Source of the DNA: Methylocystis sp.
GTDB taxonomy: Bacteria > Pseudomonadota > Alphaproteobacteria > Rhizobiales > Beijerinckiaceae
Assembly: GCF_021731785.1 (NCBI RefSeq)
Contig: NZ_JAKFWS010000005.1
Coordinates: 1 to 60,820, forward strand
Length of the DNA: 60,820 bases
Direction: 5' to 3'
The number at the start of each line of letters is the position of its first letter. Positions within the stretch are counted from its first letter, which is position 1. The notes beneath the pieces were generated by a model, which saw only the letters and a list, made by a program, of their open reading frames with translations, had not been told where the DNA came from and made no database searches. Of the stretch, positions 36,672 through 46,017 are shown piece by piece. Both the position numbers and the translations under genes were made by a program.

Positions 36672-38081
36672 TCACTTCTCCGCCAGCGCCCAGCCGATGA
36701 GCACCATCACCGGGCCGACGATGGTCTGCCCGGCGACTCTCGAAGGCAAGTCCGCGATCGTGCCTTTGACGACGCGCTCGTGCGGCGTTGAAGCGCGCTC
36801 AATGAGAAAGGCGGGCGTATCGTGCGACATGCCCTCCTGTAGTAAGCGACGCGACAATTCCGGCAGCGTGCGGTTGCCCATATAGACCGCCGTGGTGGCG
36901 CGCTCGTCGGCGAGCGCGCCCCAATCGAAGTCCTCGGGAAATTCGCCGTCCTTGGTGTGCGCGGTGATGAATTGCAGGCGCCGCGCCATCTCTCGGCTGG
37001 TCAACGATGCGCCGATCGCGGCGGCGCCGGCGCAGGCGGCGGTCACGCCGGGCACGATCTCGATTGAAAAGCCAGCTTCGCGCAGCGCGGCGATCTCCTC
37101 GTTGGCGCGACCGAAGATAAGCGGATCTCCGCCTTTGAGCCGCACGACATTCTTGCCCTCGCGCGCAAGCTCGACGAGCAAGGCGCTAATTTCTTCCTGG
37201 CGCACGGAGGGCGCATAGCCGCGCTTGCCGACATTGATCCGCGTCGCTTCGCGACGGGCGAGATCGAGAATGCTCGCCGGAACGAGATCGTCGAACAGCA
37301 CGACGTCGGCGCCGGCGAGCGCGCGCATGCCTTTCAAGGTGAGGAGTTCGGGATCACCAGGCCCCGCGCCGACGAGCGTCACGCGTCCGCGCGCCGTGGC
37401 CTCGGCGCCGGCGCGCGCCTCTTCGAGCAGGGCCGCGCGATCTTCGTCCTGCGGCGTTCGCTCGATTTCACGGAACGCGAGCCGCGTAAACCGGCGCCAG
37501 AAATCGCGCCGCGCCAAAAAGTCCAGTCCAGACGCGCGCAGAAGCGGCCGCCAGGCGTGCGCCGCCCGCGCCCACGCCTGGAATGTCGCAGGCACCAGCG
37601 TTTCGATCCGGCCGCGCACCGCCTGAGCGAAAACCGGCGACGCGCCGCCGGTCGAGACGCCGATCACCAGCGGCGAGCGATTGACGATGGCGCCCATGGT
37701 GAAATCGCTGAGCGCGGGCCGATCCGCGAGATTGAGCGGCACGCCGGCCACACGGGCTTGCTCATGCGCCTGTCGAGCCAGAGCGTCGTCCTCGATCGCG
37801 CCAAGCGCCATCGCCGCGCCGGCGAAATCGGCCCGCTCGACGGCGCGCGTGTGAATGGCCACATTGTCGCGCGCTCGCGCAATCTCGCGAAGTTTGTCGC
37901 AGGGCGCCGGCGCAAAAACGTCGACCTGGGCGCCGGTCGCGGCCGCCAGATCGACCTTCCAGGCCGCGGCTTCGCTGCCGCCGATGACCACCACGCGTCG
38001 CCCGGCAAGCGCGTAGAACACCGGCAAAGTCGCCAGCGGCTGCATCAGATCGGCGGATACTTCATCGGGTTTGCGGGTCAC
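36672..38081 (-). CDS. cysG: Trifunctional sirohaem synthase CysG
   Basis: This protein of about 469 residues joins an N-terminal precorrin-2 dehydrogenase/ferrochelatase (RRVVVIGGSEAAAWKV, STGGASPVFAQ) to a C-terminal uroporphyrinogen-III methyltransferase. In the latter I see VTLVGAGPGDPELLTLKG, RLKGGDPLIFGRANEE and VPGVTAACAGAAAIGASLTSR. It makes the sirohaem of sulfite and nitrite reductases. I use the GTG at 38081 (VTRKPDE), after GGGAC, because relatives carry a similar short leader. The ATG at 38045 is the alternative. Confidence 0.92.
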   Translation of the reverse strand: MTRKPDEVSADLMQPLATLPVFYALAGRRVVVIGGSEAAAWKVDLAAATGAQVDVFAPAPCDKLREIARARDNVAIHTRAVERADFAGAAMALGAIEDDALARQAHEQARVAGVPLNLADRPALSDFTMGAIVNRSPLVIGVSTGGASPVFAQAVRGRIETLVPATFQAWARAAHAWRPLLRASGLDFLARRDFWRRFTRLAFREIERTPQDEDRAALLEEARAGAEATARGRVTLVGAGPGDPELLTLKGMRALAGADVVLFDDLVPASILDLARREATRINVGKRGYAPSVRQEEISALLVELAREGKNVVRLKGGDPLIFGRANEEIAALREAGFSIEIVPGVTAACAGAAAIGASLTSREMARRLQFITAHTKDGEFPEDFDWGALADERATTAVYMGNRTLPELSRRLLQEGMSHDTPAFLIERASTPHERVVKGTIADLPSRVAGQTIVGPVMVLIGWALAEK

Positions 38082-38211
38082 GGCGTCCCAGATCACGCTG
38101 CATTTGGGCGGAATCGCCCAATGCAATTTACGTGATCGATTTCTAAAACCTAGCGCGCTTTGCACGAAAATCGGCGTCGCGCCCGTCGGCGAGCCTCAAA
38201 ACCGTGCGCAG

Positions 38212-40749
38212 CTAAAATCGCGCGTTCAGCGTCACATAGGCCGAGCGCGGCGCGCCGGGCGTGATGTTGTTGTTGTTATGCGCGAAGACATAATAGCGCG
38301 CCCCCGCCAGATTCTCGACATTGAGCTGTCCCGAGACATTCTCGCTCAACTTGACGAACAAGGCGCCGTCAACCCGGGCGTAACCCGGCACGACGACGAA
38401 ATTGTCGATGGCCGGATAGAATTTGGAATTGTAGACGACGCCTGCGCCGACGCCGAGAACCCCGGGACCGGCGTCGAAGAAGGACGAAATATCGTATTTG
38501 TTCCAGAAGGAGAAGGTGTTTCTGGGCACAAAGGGATTGGTCTTGCCGACGTCAGTGAAGAACGGCGTCCGCAAGGTCGGCGCTCTGTCGGTCTTGACGA
38601 CGCGCGCGTCCTGATAGCCGTAGCCGAGCGAAACCTCCCACCGGTCGGTGACATTGCCGACGAGGCCGAGCTCTCCGCCCTGCGTCCGCGTATTAGCGAG
38701 AATGGCCGTCGTCGCGTCGACCGTGAGCTGCTGGTTCGAACGATTGAGCTGATACAGCGCCCCGGTGAAGAGCAAGGCTGGCAGCAACTGCGCTTTGAAT
38801 CCCACCTCAACATTCTCGAAGCTCTGCGGCGCGAGATTGGCGACGGTTGGAAACAGCACGTTGAACTGGTCTCCCGCCACAGGCACGAAGCTTCGCGAAT
38901 AGGAGCCATAGAGCGAAACAATTTCGTTCGGCTTGAACACAAGGCCGAAGCGCGGCGACCACACATTGTCGACACGGCGCAGCTGGCCTCTAAAGTCGGT
39001 CGGACCGGGATCGAAGCCGGTGAATTTCAGGTCGAACCTGTCGAACCGCACGCCCGCGATCACATCGATGTATCGCGTCACCTCGATCTGATCCTGAACA
39101 TAGCCTGCGGCAAGGTCCAGATTGGTGTGGCGACGACGGTTCGGATTGGCGAAGACCACGGGGAAATACGCCGTCGGCGTCCAAAACGGCGTCGTCACGC
39201 GCCGCATCGCGCAGGAAAAATTGAAGCAAGAAAGATCGCGGTTGTCGTCGCTCCTTTGGTTGCCGACTTCGGCGCCAAACATCACCGTGTGACGGATGTC
39301 CGGCGTCATCTGCCATTTGTAGACGAGGTCGGTCTGGTTGAAGATGTTCTGCCGGGGATTGGAGCTGAGATAGCCGTCGAGGCGCGCAACGCCGGCGGGA
39401 GTGACGCTTGTCGCGACAGGATTGAGCAGCGTCGTGACGACGCCCAGACCCTGATCGGGGAACGTGTTCTGATAGCGCTTCTGATAGTCCGCATAGACCG
39501 TCTGGTTTCGGATGTTGAGGCCGAATTCCGTGGTGTGATCGAAGGCGAGCGCAACGCGATTGAGATCGACTTTGGCGTAATTGACGGCTTCGACCGAAGG
39601 ATTGCCGACGCCGAAGAAAGCGTCGATCGGCGCCGGCGACGGGTATCCCGGATAGATCGCCGAGCCGCCGAAAATGAAGCCGCCCACCGACGGAATGCCG
39701 CGATCGGCGGTGCGGCGATCGCGGAAATGTTCGTAGCTCAGCGTAACGAAGGTCTTTTCGAGCGGATGCCACGTCATCGTCGGATTGACGCCATAGCGCT
39801 CGAGCTTGAAGAAGTCGCGGTAGCCGTATGATTGCTCGTAGAGCCCATTGAGTCGGACGGCGAGCGTATCGTTGATCGCGTCGCCGACGTCGACCGTGAC
39901 CCGCTTTCGAGCGAAGCTGCCCGAACTGACCATGATCGACCGCAGCCGTTCGCCGTCAGCCTTTTTGGTGACGCGATTGACGATGCCGCCGCCGCCGCCG
40001 CGTCCGAAGATCAGCGCGTTGGGGCCCTTGAGAACCTCGACAGCCTCGATGTTGTAAAGGTCGCGATAATATTGCGCGTCGTCGCGGATGCCGTCGGTAT
40101 AGAAGTCGGCGGTCGTGTCCTGGCCGCGGATCGTGATCTGGTCGCGATTGCCTTCGCCCTGCGCGACCGTGACGCCGGGCACATACATCAGCGCCCGATT
40201 GAGATCGATGCTGTTGCGGTCCTGAAGCTGCTGCTTCGTCAGAATCGTGATCGACTGCGGGATATCGATAATCGGCGTGTTGGTTTTCGTCGCCGTCGAC
40301 GTCCTGCCCGCGAAATAGCCGACGACGTCCGTCGGGCCGCGGCCGAGCGCCGTGGCCGGGAACAGCGGACGCTCGCCGGGAGCGCCATCGACGGAGGTAG
40401 CCGCGGTCACGACCGGCGCGCGGGTCGTCGGAATCACCCGAGCGCCGCGTCGTGCGCCGCCAACGTCGATCCGGGGCAAATGTTGGGCTCCGCTCGCGGA
40501 GCGCGCTTGCGAAGCGACATGCTTGGGCTTCGCCTGTGCGACCGGACGGGGCTTTTCCGGCGGCGCGTCGACTCTCACTGCCGGCAACCGCCCGGATTGG
40601 GACTGCGCGAGAGCGGGAAGGCTGGGCGTCAGCGCAGCGACAAGACTGACAGCGGCGGCCGAAGCTGCACCCGTTATTCGATCAAGCGCAATGGAAGAGA
40701 AAGAAAACGAGAAGTGCGCCTGTCGATGTCTGGGTTGTTTCCGAAGCAT
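38212..40749 (-). CDS. TonB-dependent siderophore receptor
   Basis: This outer-membrane receptor has 845 residues from the ATG at 40749. It has a long signal sequence ending ALTPSLPALAQ and a Pro/Lys linker. The plug domain (IDIPQSITILTKQQLQDRN, QITIRGQD, ALIFGRGGGGGIVNRVTKK) is followed by a 22-strand barrel ending in the typical aromatic terminus TLNARF. It fits the FhuA/TIGR01783 group that imports ferric siderophores. No transporter or synthesis genes adjoin it. An Irr-like box and two inverted repeats lie upstream. Confidence 0.94.
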   Translation of the reverse strand: MLRKQPRHRQAHFSFSFSSIALDRITGAASAAAVSLVAALTPSLPALAQSQSGRLPAVRVDAPPEKPRPVAQAKPKHVASQARSASGAQHLPRIDVGGARRGARVIPTTRAPVVTAATSVDGAPGERPLFPATALGRGPTDVVGYFAGRTSTATKTNTPIIDIPQSITILTKQQLQDRNSIDLNRALMYVPGVTVAQGEGNRDQITIRGQDTTADFYTDGIRDDAQYYRDLYNIEAVEVLKGPNALIFGRGGGGGIVNRVTKKADGERLRSIMVSSGSFARKRVTVDVGDAINDTLAVRLNGLYEQSYGYRDFFKLERYGVNPTMTWHPLEKTFVTLSYEHFRDRRTADRGIPSVGGFIFGGSAIYPGYPSPAPIDAFFGVGNPSVEAVNYAKVDLNRVALAFDHTTEFGLNIRNQTVYADYQKRYQNTFPDQGLGVVTTLLNPVATSVTPAGVARLDGYLSSNPRQNIFNQTDLVYKWQMTPDIRHTVMFGAEVGNQRSDDNRDLSCFNFSCAMRRVTTPFWTPTAYFPVVFANPNRRRHTNLDLAAGYVQDQIEVTRYIDVIAGVRFDRFDLKFTGFDPGPTDFRGQLRRVDNVWSPRFGLVFKPNEIVSLYGSYSRSFVPVAGDQFNVLFPTVANLAPQSFENVEVGFKAQLLPALLFTGALYQLNRSNQQLTVDATTAILANTRTQGGELGLVGNVTDRWEVSLGYGYQDARVVKTDRAPTLRTPFFTDVGKTNPFVPRNTFSFWNKYDISSFFDAGPGVLGVGAGVVYNSKFYPAIDNFVVVPGYARVDGALFVKLSENVSGQLNVENLAGARYYVFAHNNNNITPGAPRSAYVTLNARF

Positions 40750-41009
40750 GTCTAGTCCACGCGCAAAGAGAAGGTTATTTAATAAATTTTCTCTTTGAAA
40801 ACGGTCAATTAGCAGACAGGCTAGTTTAGAATCATTCCGACGCAATATTTAGCATTTGTTTCTGACTGTTGCCGAAATACGACATAAAGCGATATAGCTG
40901 AGAAGTATTTCAAGAAGGATATGATCGCCTTTTGTTGACTGTTGTATTTTCGACGCCCCTAGGCGTCGAATCGCGCATGTCGATTCCTTTTCGTACTCGA
41001 TTCGGCGAC
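40750..41009. promoter_or_regulatory. Regulatory region of the siderophore receptor
   Basis: This AT-rich 260-base stretch holds three notable sites. One is an inverted repeat AAAGAGAA/TTCTCTTT (40765-40772 with 40789-40796), 16 bases before the ATG. Another is an Irr-like half-palindrome TTTAGAA-TCA-TTCCGAC at 40825-40841. The third is a perfect nine-base inverted repeat TTCGACGCC/GGCGTCGAA at 40949-40970. Iron control is expected for such a receptor. Which site is the operator is inference. Confidence 0.5.
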
Positions 41010-41040
41010 AAAAAAAGGCGGCCCTTAAAACAGGGCCGCC
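41010..41040 (-). terminator. Rho-independent terminator of the cytochrome c gene
   Basis: A perfect nine-base stem GGCGGCCCT/AGGGCCGCC with a six-base loop is followed, on the minus strand, by seven T residues. It begins 26 bases after the cytochrome c stop codon and is a textbook terminator. Confidence 0.92.
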
Positions 41041-41065
41041 AAAAGCGTATCTTGAGAAGAGTTGC

Positions 41066-41464
41066 TTACTTCTTTTTGCCGTCGGCGCCGAACTGAGCGA
41101 TATAGGCCCACACATTCTCCTCGTCGCCCTCGCTCGGCAGACCCTGGAAAATCATTTTGGTGCCGGGAACCTTTGCCTTCGGGCTCTTGATGAACTCCTT
41201 GAAGCTCGCCTCGTCCCACGTAATGCCGGAACTCTTCATCGGCTCCGAATAGCTGTAGTCCGGCGCCGTGCCGGCCTTGCGGCCATCAACGCCGTTCAAT
41301 TCCGGACCGATGGCGTTTTTCGCCGTTTCTCCGACTTGATGGCAGGCTTTGCATTTGGCGAAGACCTTTTCGCCCGCGGCGGCGTCGCCGGCGGCGTAAG
41401 CCTGGCCGGCGGAAGCGGCGAAAGCGACGCTCGCGGCGAACGTCAGCAGGGAAATCGTCTTCAT
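41066..41464 (-). CDS. Periplasmic class I cytochrome c
   Basis: This 132-residue protein has a signal peptide (about 25 residues, ending QAYAA), one haem motif CKACH and the distal Met ligand in GTKMIFQGL. It resembles small cytochrome c2/c550-type electron carriers. The start at 41464 is preceded by AAGGAACAAGG. The frame is open far upstream, but that part is Arg-rich shadow sequence overlapping alkB. A strong terminator follows, so it is probably monocistronic. Its redox partner is not indicated. Confidence 0.93.
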   Translation of the reverse strand: MKTISLLTFAASVAFAASAGQAYAAGDAAAGEKVFAKCKACHQVGETAKNAIGPELNGVDGRKAGTAPDYSYSEPMKSSGITWDEASFKEFIKSPKAKVPGTKMIFQGLPSEGDEENVWAYIAQFGADGKKK

Positions 41465-41666
41465 CCTTGTTCCTTTCCTCTTCCCGGCGTTCGCGTCGCG
41501 CCCGCCCTTTTTTGAAATGCGACCGGCCATCGTTGGCGCCTCGCGGCGCTCTTTAGACGGTTTTGAAACTACAACGAAGCCGCGGCCAAAGACAATACGC
41601 CAGAGGTTAGGTCTCGCTATCATCGACTTTATGGCGAACGTCGTGAACGCGCGCTGAACCGCAGAC

Positions 41667-42290
41667 TTAAGTGACCCGTCGGAGCGTGAGATTGACGCGA
41701 ACGCCGAACGCTGCGAGCGCCGGCGGCAGCGAGGCGTCGACCGTCGGCAAAATCCGGTCGACGCCGTGATAGCGCATTCTTGCGGGTCCCGAGAGCACGA
41801 GCGCGTCACCTGACGACAGCGCGAAAGCGATCGCGCGATCGCCGCGCCGGGTTCCGCCAAGCCTGAACCGGCAGTCGGCGCCTAGCGACAGCGAGAAGAT
41901 CGGCGCAGCCAAATCCGCTTCGTCCCTGTCCTGGTGGAGGCCCATGCGCGCCTTTTCGTCGTAGACATTTACGAGGCAAGCTTCTGGCGGCCTGTGATAG
42001 CGCGCGAGTTCGTCCCAGAGCTGCAACAGACGCGGCGGCATCGCCGGCCAGGGCTCGCCGGTCTTGGGATGGCGCGCCTCGTAGCGATAGCCCTGCGCCT
42101 TGTCGCTGACCCAGCCGAGCGCGCCGCAATTCGTCATCCGCACCGACATTGGCGCGCCGGTCTTCGGCATCGTCGAGACGTAGAGCGGCGCGGCGGCGAT
42201 GACTTCCACAATCTCATCAGCAAGAGCCGCCTGCGCCGCTTGATCGAGGCAGGCTGGGAAATGAAAAACGCCAGGCGCGATTTCGAGCAT
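41667..42290 (-). CDS. alkB: AlkB family alpha-ketoglutarate-dependent DNA repair dioxygenase
   Basis: This 207-residue Fe(II)/2-oxoglutarate dioxygenase reverses 1-methyladenine and 3-methylcytosine damage. Seen are the iron ligands HQD (in GLHQDRDE) and the distal His in RYHGVDRI, the 2-oxoglutarate Arg near the C-terminus (VRVNLTLRRV), and SLGADCRFRLGG. Length and motif spacing match E. coli AlkB. No ada or other adaptive-response gene is adjacent. Confidence 0.93.
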   Translation of the reverse strand: MLEIAPGVFHFPACLDQAAQAALADEIVEVIAAAPLYVSTMPKTGAPMSVRMTNCGALGWVSDKAQGYRYEARHPKTGEPWPAMPPRLLQLWDELARYHRPPEACLVNVYDEKARMGLHQDRDEADLAAPIFSLSLGADCRFRLGGTRRGDRAIAFALSSGDALVLSGPARMRYHGVDRILPTVDASLPPALAAFGVRVNLTLRRVT

Positions 42291-42355
42291 CTAGACGAAC
42301 CTGGGCGGCTTGCGTCGGCACACGAGGGTCGCCGTTGCGCTGCTATATTTGCGCG

Positions 42356-43441
42356 CTAGGCGACACGATTGGGAAACAGCGCTTTCAGACGGGTGTGAAA
42401 GATGTCCGCGAATTGGTCGAAGCCCGGTTCCGTAGGGTGAAGCTCATTGTGCCACGAACTCGTCTTGCGCGGCAAAGTCCCCTGACCGTTAATAAAGGTC
42501 GCTTTCCTGGCGGGATCGTTGGTGATCTGCGCGAGCATCGCTGCGAAGCCTTTCAGCATCGCGTCGACGACGGCCTGCCTCGCGGCGAGCGTCGGAAAGC
42601 CCTTGAGATCGAAAGTTGGCTTGAGCCAGGGTCCGAAAAACACGCAAACGTTGCGACCATCGGGAATGGCGAAATCGTAGTCGTGGAAAACGAGATGAGT
42701 CGTCGGGCTGAATTTGTCGCGAATGTCGATTAGATCATCATATCCGGCTCGAACGAGCGCCAGCACATTGTCGAAGCGCGCCTGATTGAGATGCGCCGCG
42801 GGAGGGATCGCCGGGTTCCAGTCTTTGACCCAGAGCGCCATCGGGTTGTCAACGACGTCATTGCCGCCGCCGGAAAAGAGCAGCACGTCCCAAGGTCCAC
42901 CCGCCGGCGAACCCCGACGCAACCGGTCGATGAGTTCCGTGCGCTCCTTGACGCCGAGCATATAGCGAACTTCGTCGCCTGCCTTTGCCAGATTGAGGAT
43001 CGGGACGCCCACCCGGCGCTCCAGCCGAGGAACGATTCCGCCGGAAAGGAAAGCCGGATAGTCGAACCATGAGTCGCCTTCGGCGCAGATCTGCAGCGGG
43101 GCGAAGGCTTGCGCGGTCGCTGCAGCACGAGCGCCGCGCCGTTTCATGATCGACATCACAGCTTTATATTCGGTCTCTCGGCGAGCGATCTCAGCGTCCC
43201 GCTCCGTTTCCACCCGTTCCCGTGCACGTCCGATCTTCTCCGGTGAAACGGACGGCGCTACGCCCGCGAGGCGCGCTGCAGTCCGCGCCGGCTGCTGCTT
43301 TGCCTGGGCGAGCGCACGGGCTTCATCAAGCGTAACCGGCCCTCGTTTCGGCGGGACGACCCCCGCGCGCGCGTTGGCGGTCTCGGTTACTGGGGAGCGA
43401 GCCGCCTTCTTTTTCGGCGGCGCCTTGGGATTTTTCGCCAT
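42356..43441 (-). CDS. SGNH/GDSL-like hydrolase with a basic N-terminal region
   Basis: This protein of about 361 residues starts at the ATG at 43441, six bases after GAGGAT. Residues 1-115 are Lys/Arg/Ala-rich and probably partly disordered or helical (KNPKAPPKKKAARS, then ERVETERDAEIARRE). The hydrolase domain has block I EGDSWFDYP, block III GGGNDVV and block V ELHPTEPGF with the catalytic Asp/His equivalents. There is no signal peptide. The substrate is unknown. An esterase or polysaccharide deacetylase-like activity is likely. Confidence 0.83.
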   Translation of the reverse strand: MAKNPKAPPKKKAARSPVTETANARAGVVPPKRGPVTLDEARALAQAKQQPARTAARLAGVAPSVSPEKIGRARERVETERDAEIARRETEYKAVMSIMKRRGARAAATAQAFAPLQICAEGDSWFDYPAFLSGGIVPRLERRVGVPILNLAKAGDEVRYMLGVKERTELIDRLRRGSPAGGPWDVLLFSGGGNDVVDNPMALWVKDWNPAIPPAAHLNQARFDNVLALVRAGYDDLIDIRDKFSPTTHLVFHDYDFAIPDGRNVCVFFGPWLKPTFDLKGFPTLAARQAVVDAMLKGFAAMLAQITNDPARKATFINGQGTLPRKTSSWHNELHPTEPGFDQFADIFHTRLKALFPNRVA

Positions 43442-43547
43442 TCGAATATCCTCGATCAAATAATTTCGCCGCGGACGCGGCAATCAATTGCAGCGAAAGC
43501 AAAACACACAAGTAAGGGAAGTCAATGGGACCGCGCCTGCGACGCCG

Positions 43548-44174
43548 TTACTGCGAGTGGCCCAGCACGGTCTTTGACGCCACCGTCGAATCGGCGTTGA
43601 GCTGATAGATGATCGGGACGCCGGTCGCGAGTTCGAGCGTCGTAACGCTCTCCGGCGTCATCTGCTCCAACACCATGCAGAGCGCGCGCAGCGAATTGCC
43701 ATGCGCCGTGACCAGCACGCGCTCGCCGCGCATCACCGGCGGCAGAATGCGCTGCACATAAAAGGGCACGACGCGGGCCACCGTGTCCTTGAGGCTCTCG
43801 CCGCCGGGCGGCGGCACATCATAGGAGCGCCGCCACAGCCGCACCTGTTCCTCCCCCCATTTGTCGCGCGCCTCATCCTTGTTGAGGCCGGAAAGATCGC
43901 CGTAATGACGCTCGTTCAGCGCGCGGTCCTTGATCGTCGGGACGTTCGTCTGGCCAAGCTCCTCGAAGATCAGATCGAGCGTGTGCTGCGCGCGGATCAA
44001 AGCGGAGGTGAAGCCGACGCTGAACAGAATGTCGAGCTTCTTCAACTCACGGCCGGCGCGGCGCGCCTCTTCAACGCCGAGCGGCGTGAGATCCGGGTTT
44101 TTCCAGCCGGTGAAGAGATTTTTGGCGTTCCATTCGCTTTGGCCATGGCGAACCAGAACGAGAGTGCGATTCAT
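43548..44174 (-). CDS. gpmA: 2,3-bisphosphoglycerate-dependent phosphoglycerate mutase
   Basis: This 208-residue glycolytic and gluconeogenic enzyme interconverts 3- and 2-phosphoglycerate. The phospho-His motif [10 protein letters not shown], the [15 protein letters not shown] block and the second His in [11 protein letters not shown] are intact. It lies 21 bases after dapB, so it is probably co-transcribed, an order seen in several Hyphomicrobiales. Confidence 0.95.
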   Translation of the reverse strand: MNRTLVLVRHGQSEWNAKNLFTGWKNPDLTPLGVEEARRAGRELKKLDILFSVGFTSALIRAQHTLDLIFEELGQTNVPTIKDRALNERHYGDLSGLNKDEARDKWGEEQVRLWRRSYDVPPPGGESLKDTVARVVPFYVQRILPPVMRGERVLVTAHGNSLRALCMVLEQMTPESVTTLELATGVPIIYQLNADSTVASKTVLGHSQ

Positions 44175-44195
44175 GCTCGTAAACGCTCGTCGGTA

Positions 44196-45002
44196 TCAGG
44201 TGCCGGAAAGGCCAAGCACGTCGGACATGGAGTAGAGCCCGGGAGTCTTTCCGCGGGTCCACAGCGCGGCGGCGAGCGCGCCGCGTGCGAACACGCCACG
44301 ATCCTCGGCGCGATGCGAGAATTCGATTCGCTCGCCGGACCCGGCGAAAATCACGGTGTGATCCCCAACCACCGTGCCGCCGCGAAGGCTGGCGAAGCCA
44401 ATCTCTCCGGTCCGGCGGGGCCCGGTTAGCCCGTCGCGCCCGTGCGCGCTATTCTCCGCGAGGTCGACGCCACGCCCGCGCGCGACCGCGTCGCCGAGCA
44501 GCAACGCCGTTCCCGAGGGCGCGTCGACCTTGAGGCGATGGTGCATCTCGACGATTTCGGCGTCCCATGCCGGTCCGAGCGCCCGGGCGGCGCGCTCGAC
44601 GAGCGCGGCGAGAAGATTGACTCCCAGGCTCATGTTGCCCGAACGAACGATGGCGGTTTTCTGCGCGCACGCCGCGACCGCGGCAAGGTCTTCGGCAGAA
44701 AGCCCCGTCGTGCCGATGACGAGGGCGACCTTGGCTGCCGCCGCCGCCTTCGCCATTTCGACGCTGGAGCCCGGCGACGAAAAGTCGACGATGGCGTCGG
44801 CGTCGGCAAGGGCGGCGCCGATATCGCTCGTGATCGGCACGCCGTTTGGCGTCGCGCCGCCGCTGTCGGCGCCGAGCGCTTGCGCGCCAGGGCGCTCAAG
44901 GGCGGCGGTCAGGCGCACGCCCACCGCGTCGGGGACGATCTGAGTCAGCATCCGGCCCATACGGCCCGCCGCGCCGACCACCACCAAACGCAATTCGTTC
45001 AT
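44196..45002 (-). CDS. dapB: 4-hydroxy-tetrahydrodipicolinate reductase
   Basis: This 268-residue enzyme acts in lysine and diaminopimelate synthesis, feeding peptidoglycan. The Rossmann motif is [12 protein letters not shown], with [12 protein letters not shown] and IGTTGL following. The catalytic His and substrate loop are [17 protein letters not shown] normal-length gene directly upstream of gpmA. Confidence 0.95.
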   Translation of the reverse strand: MNELRLVVVGAAGRMGRMLTQIVPDAVGVRLTAALERPGAQALGADSGGATPNGVPITSDIGAALADADAIVDFSSPGSSVEMAKAAAAAKVALVIGTTGLSAEDLAAVAACAQKTAIVRSGNMSLGVNLLAALVERAARALGPAWDAEIVEMHHRLKVDAPSGTALLLGDAVARGRGVDLAENSAHGRDGLTGPRRTGEIGFASLRGGTVVGDHTVIFAGSGERIEFSHRAEDRGVFARGALAAALWTRGKTPGLYSMSDVLGLSGT

Positions 45003-45133
45003 TCGGTCGCTCCCGCCCCCGCGCTAGCGGCTTCGATTCAGTTTCAGTGACGCGCAATCCCTATACAGGCGAGGCGCCCCAATGAGAAGCGCGCAGCTTT
45101 GGCGGGCGGGCGACATACCACCCGAACGAACGG

Positions 45134-45679
45134 TTATTTCGGCTTGGGGCGGAAGCTTTTCACCCGCGCGGGATCGGTTTCGATATAAGCGGCGCCGATG
45201 AGGTCGAGGCAGTAAGGCACTGCGGGCATGACGGCGTCGAGGCAGAGTTCGATCGCCCTTGGCTTGCCGGGCAAATTGATCGCCAGGCATTTGCCGCGAT
45301 GAGCGGCCAATTGTCGCGACAGGATCGCGGTCGGAGTCTGCGCCAGCGAGACCTGTCGCATCAATTCGCCAAAACCGGGCAGTTCCCGAGGGCAGGCGGC
45401 GAGCGTCGCTTCCGGCGTCAGATCGCGCGGACTGGGCCCCGTGCCGCCGGTCGTGACGATGAGGTCGCACCCGACGTTGTCGGCGAGATCGATCAGCGTA
45501 TCGCGCACGCTTTCAAAGCCGTCGGGGATGATGCGCCGCTCGATCCGGAAAGGCGTCGTCAGCGCCGCCCGTAGATAGGCCTCGATCGCCGGACCGCTCT
45601 CGTCTTCATATACGCCGGCGCTCGCGCGGTCGGAGGCGGTGACGATCCCGATGATTGCCGCCTGGTTTTCAGCTGACAT
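45134..45679 (-). CDS. mogA: Molybdopterin adenylyltransferase
   Basis: This 181-residue MogA/MoaB-family protein activates molybdopterin with ATP before molybdenum insertion. It has GIVTASDRASAGVYEDESGP, CDLIVTTGGTGPSPRDLTPEA and INLPGKPRAIELCL. The TGGTG loop and the Asp before it form the catalytic site. It is the third molybdenum-cofactor locus in this window, apart from mobA and moaDE. Confidence 0.92.
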   Translation of the reverse strand: MSAENQAAIIGIVTASDRASAGVYEDESGPAIEAYLRAALTTPFRIERRIIPDGFESVRDTLIDLADNVGCDLIVTTGGTGPSPRDLTPEATLAACPRELPGFGELMRQVSLAQTPTAILSRQLAAHRGKCLAINLPGKPRAIELCLDAVMPAVPYCLDLIGAAYIETDPARVKSFRPKPK

Positions 45680-46017
45680 TGGCGAGTCTCCCGGCGGGCA
45701 TGTTTGCCGCGTCGCCGCGCGCTTGTCACTATCTCACGCCGCAGCGCTTAAGATAGATTATCATGCACAAACACAGGGGATATGGCGATTGCTAAAGCAT
45801 TATCAGACAAAATAGATATACAATTATCGAATATAAATAGCCGTTCAGGATTTATGTTAACGCTTTTATCAAGCGTAGCTTATGAACATATTCTGCCACA
45901 TTTATATATTAACTATTTTGTCTTCACATCCATTCAGACGGATGGAACTTATGCGCTCGACGATGCGCTTGGCTCGTCGGCGTCCCTCCCAATCATGCGA
46001 AAACGGAGCACTGCTGG
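45680..46017. other. AT-rich intergenic region between mogA and the small RlpA gene
   Basis: Of these 338 bases, about 45760-45950 is strikingly AT-rich against a GC-rich background. A 79-codon plus-strand frame starting near 45782 crosses it, but it lacks a ribosome-binding site and resembles nothing I know, so I leave it out. The composition suggests either a strong promoter region or a fragment of foreign origin. Confidence 0.4.

Noticed and set aside
41465-41860. N-terminal extension of the cytochrome c frame
   Set aside because: Arg-rich shadow sequence that overlaps alkB. A signal peptide and good ribosome-binding site start at 41464.
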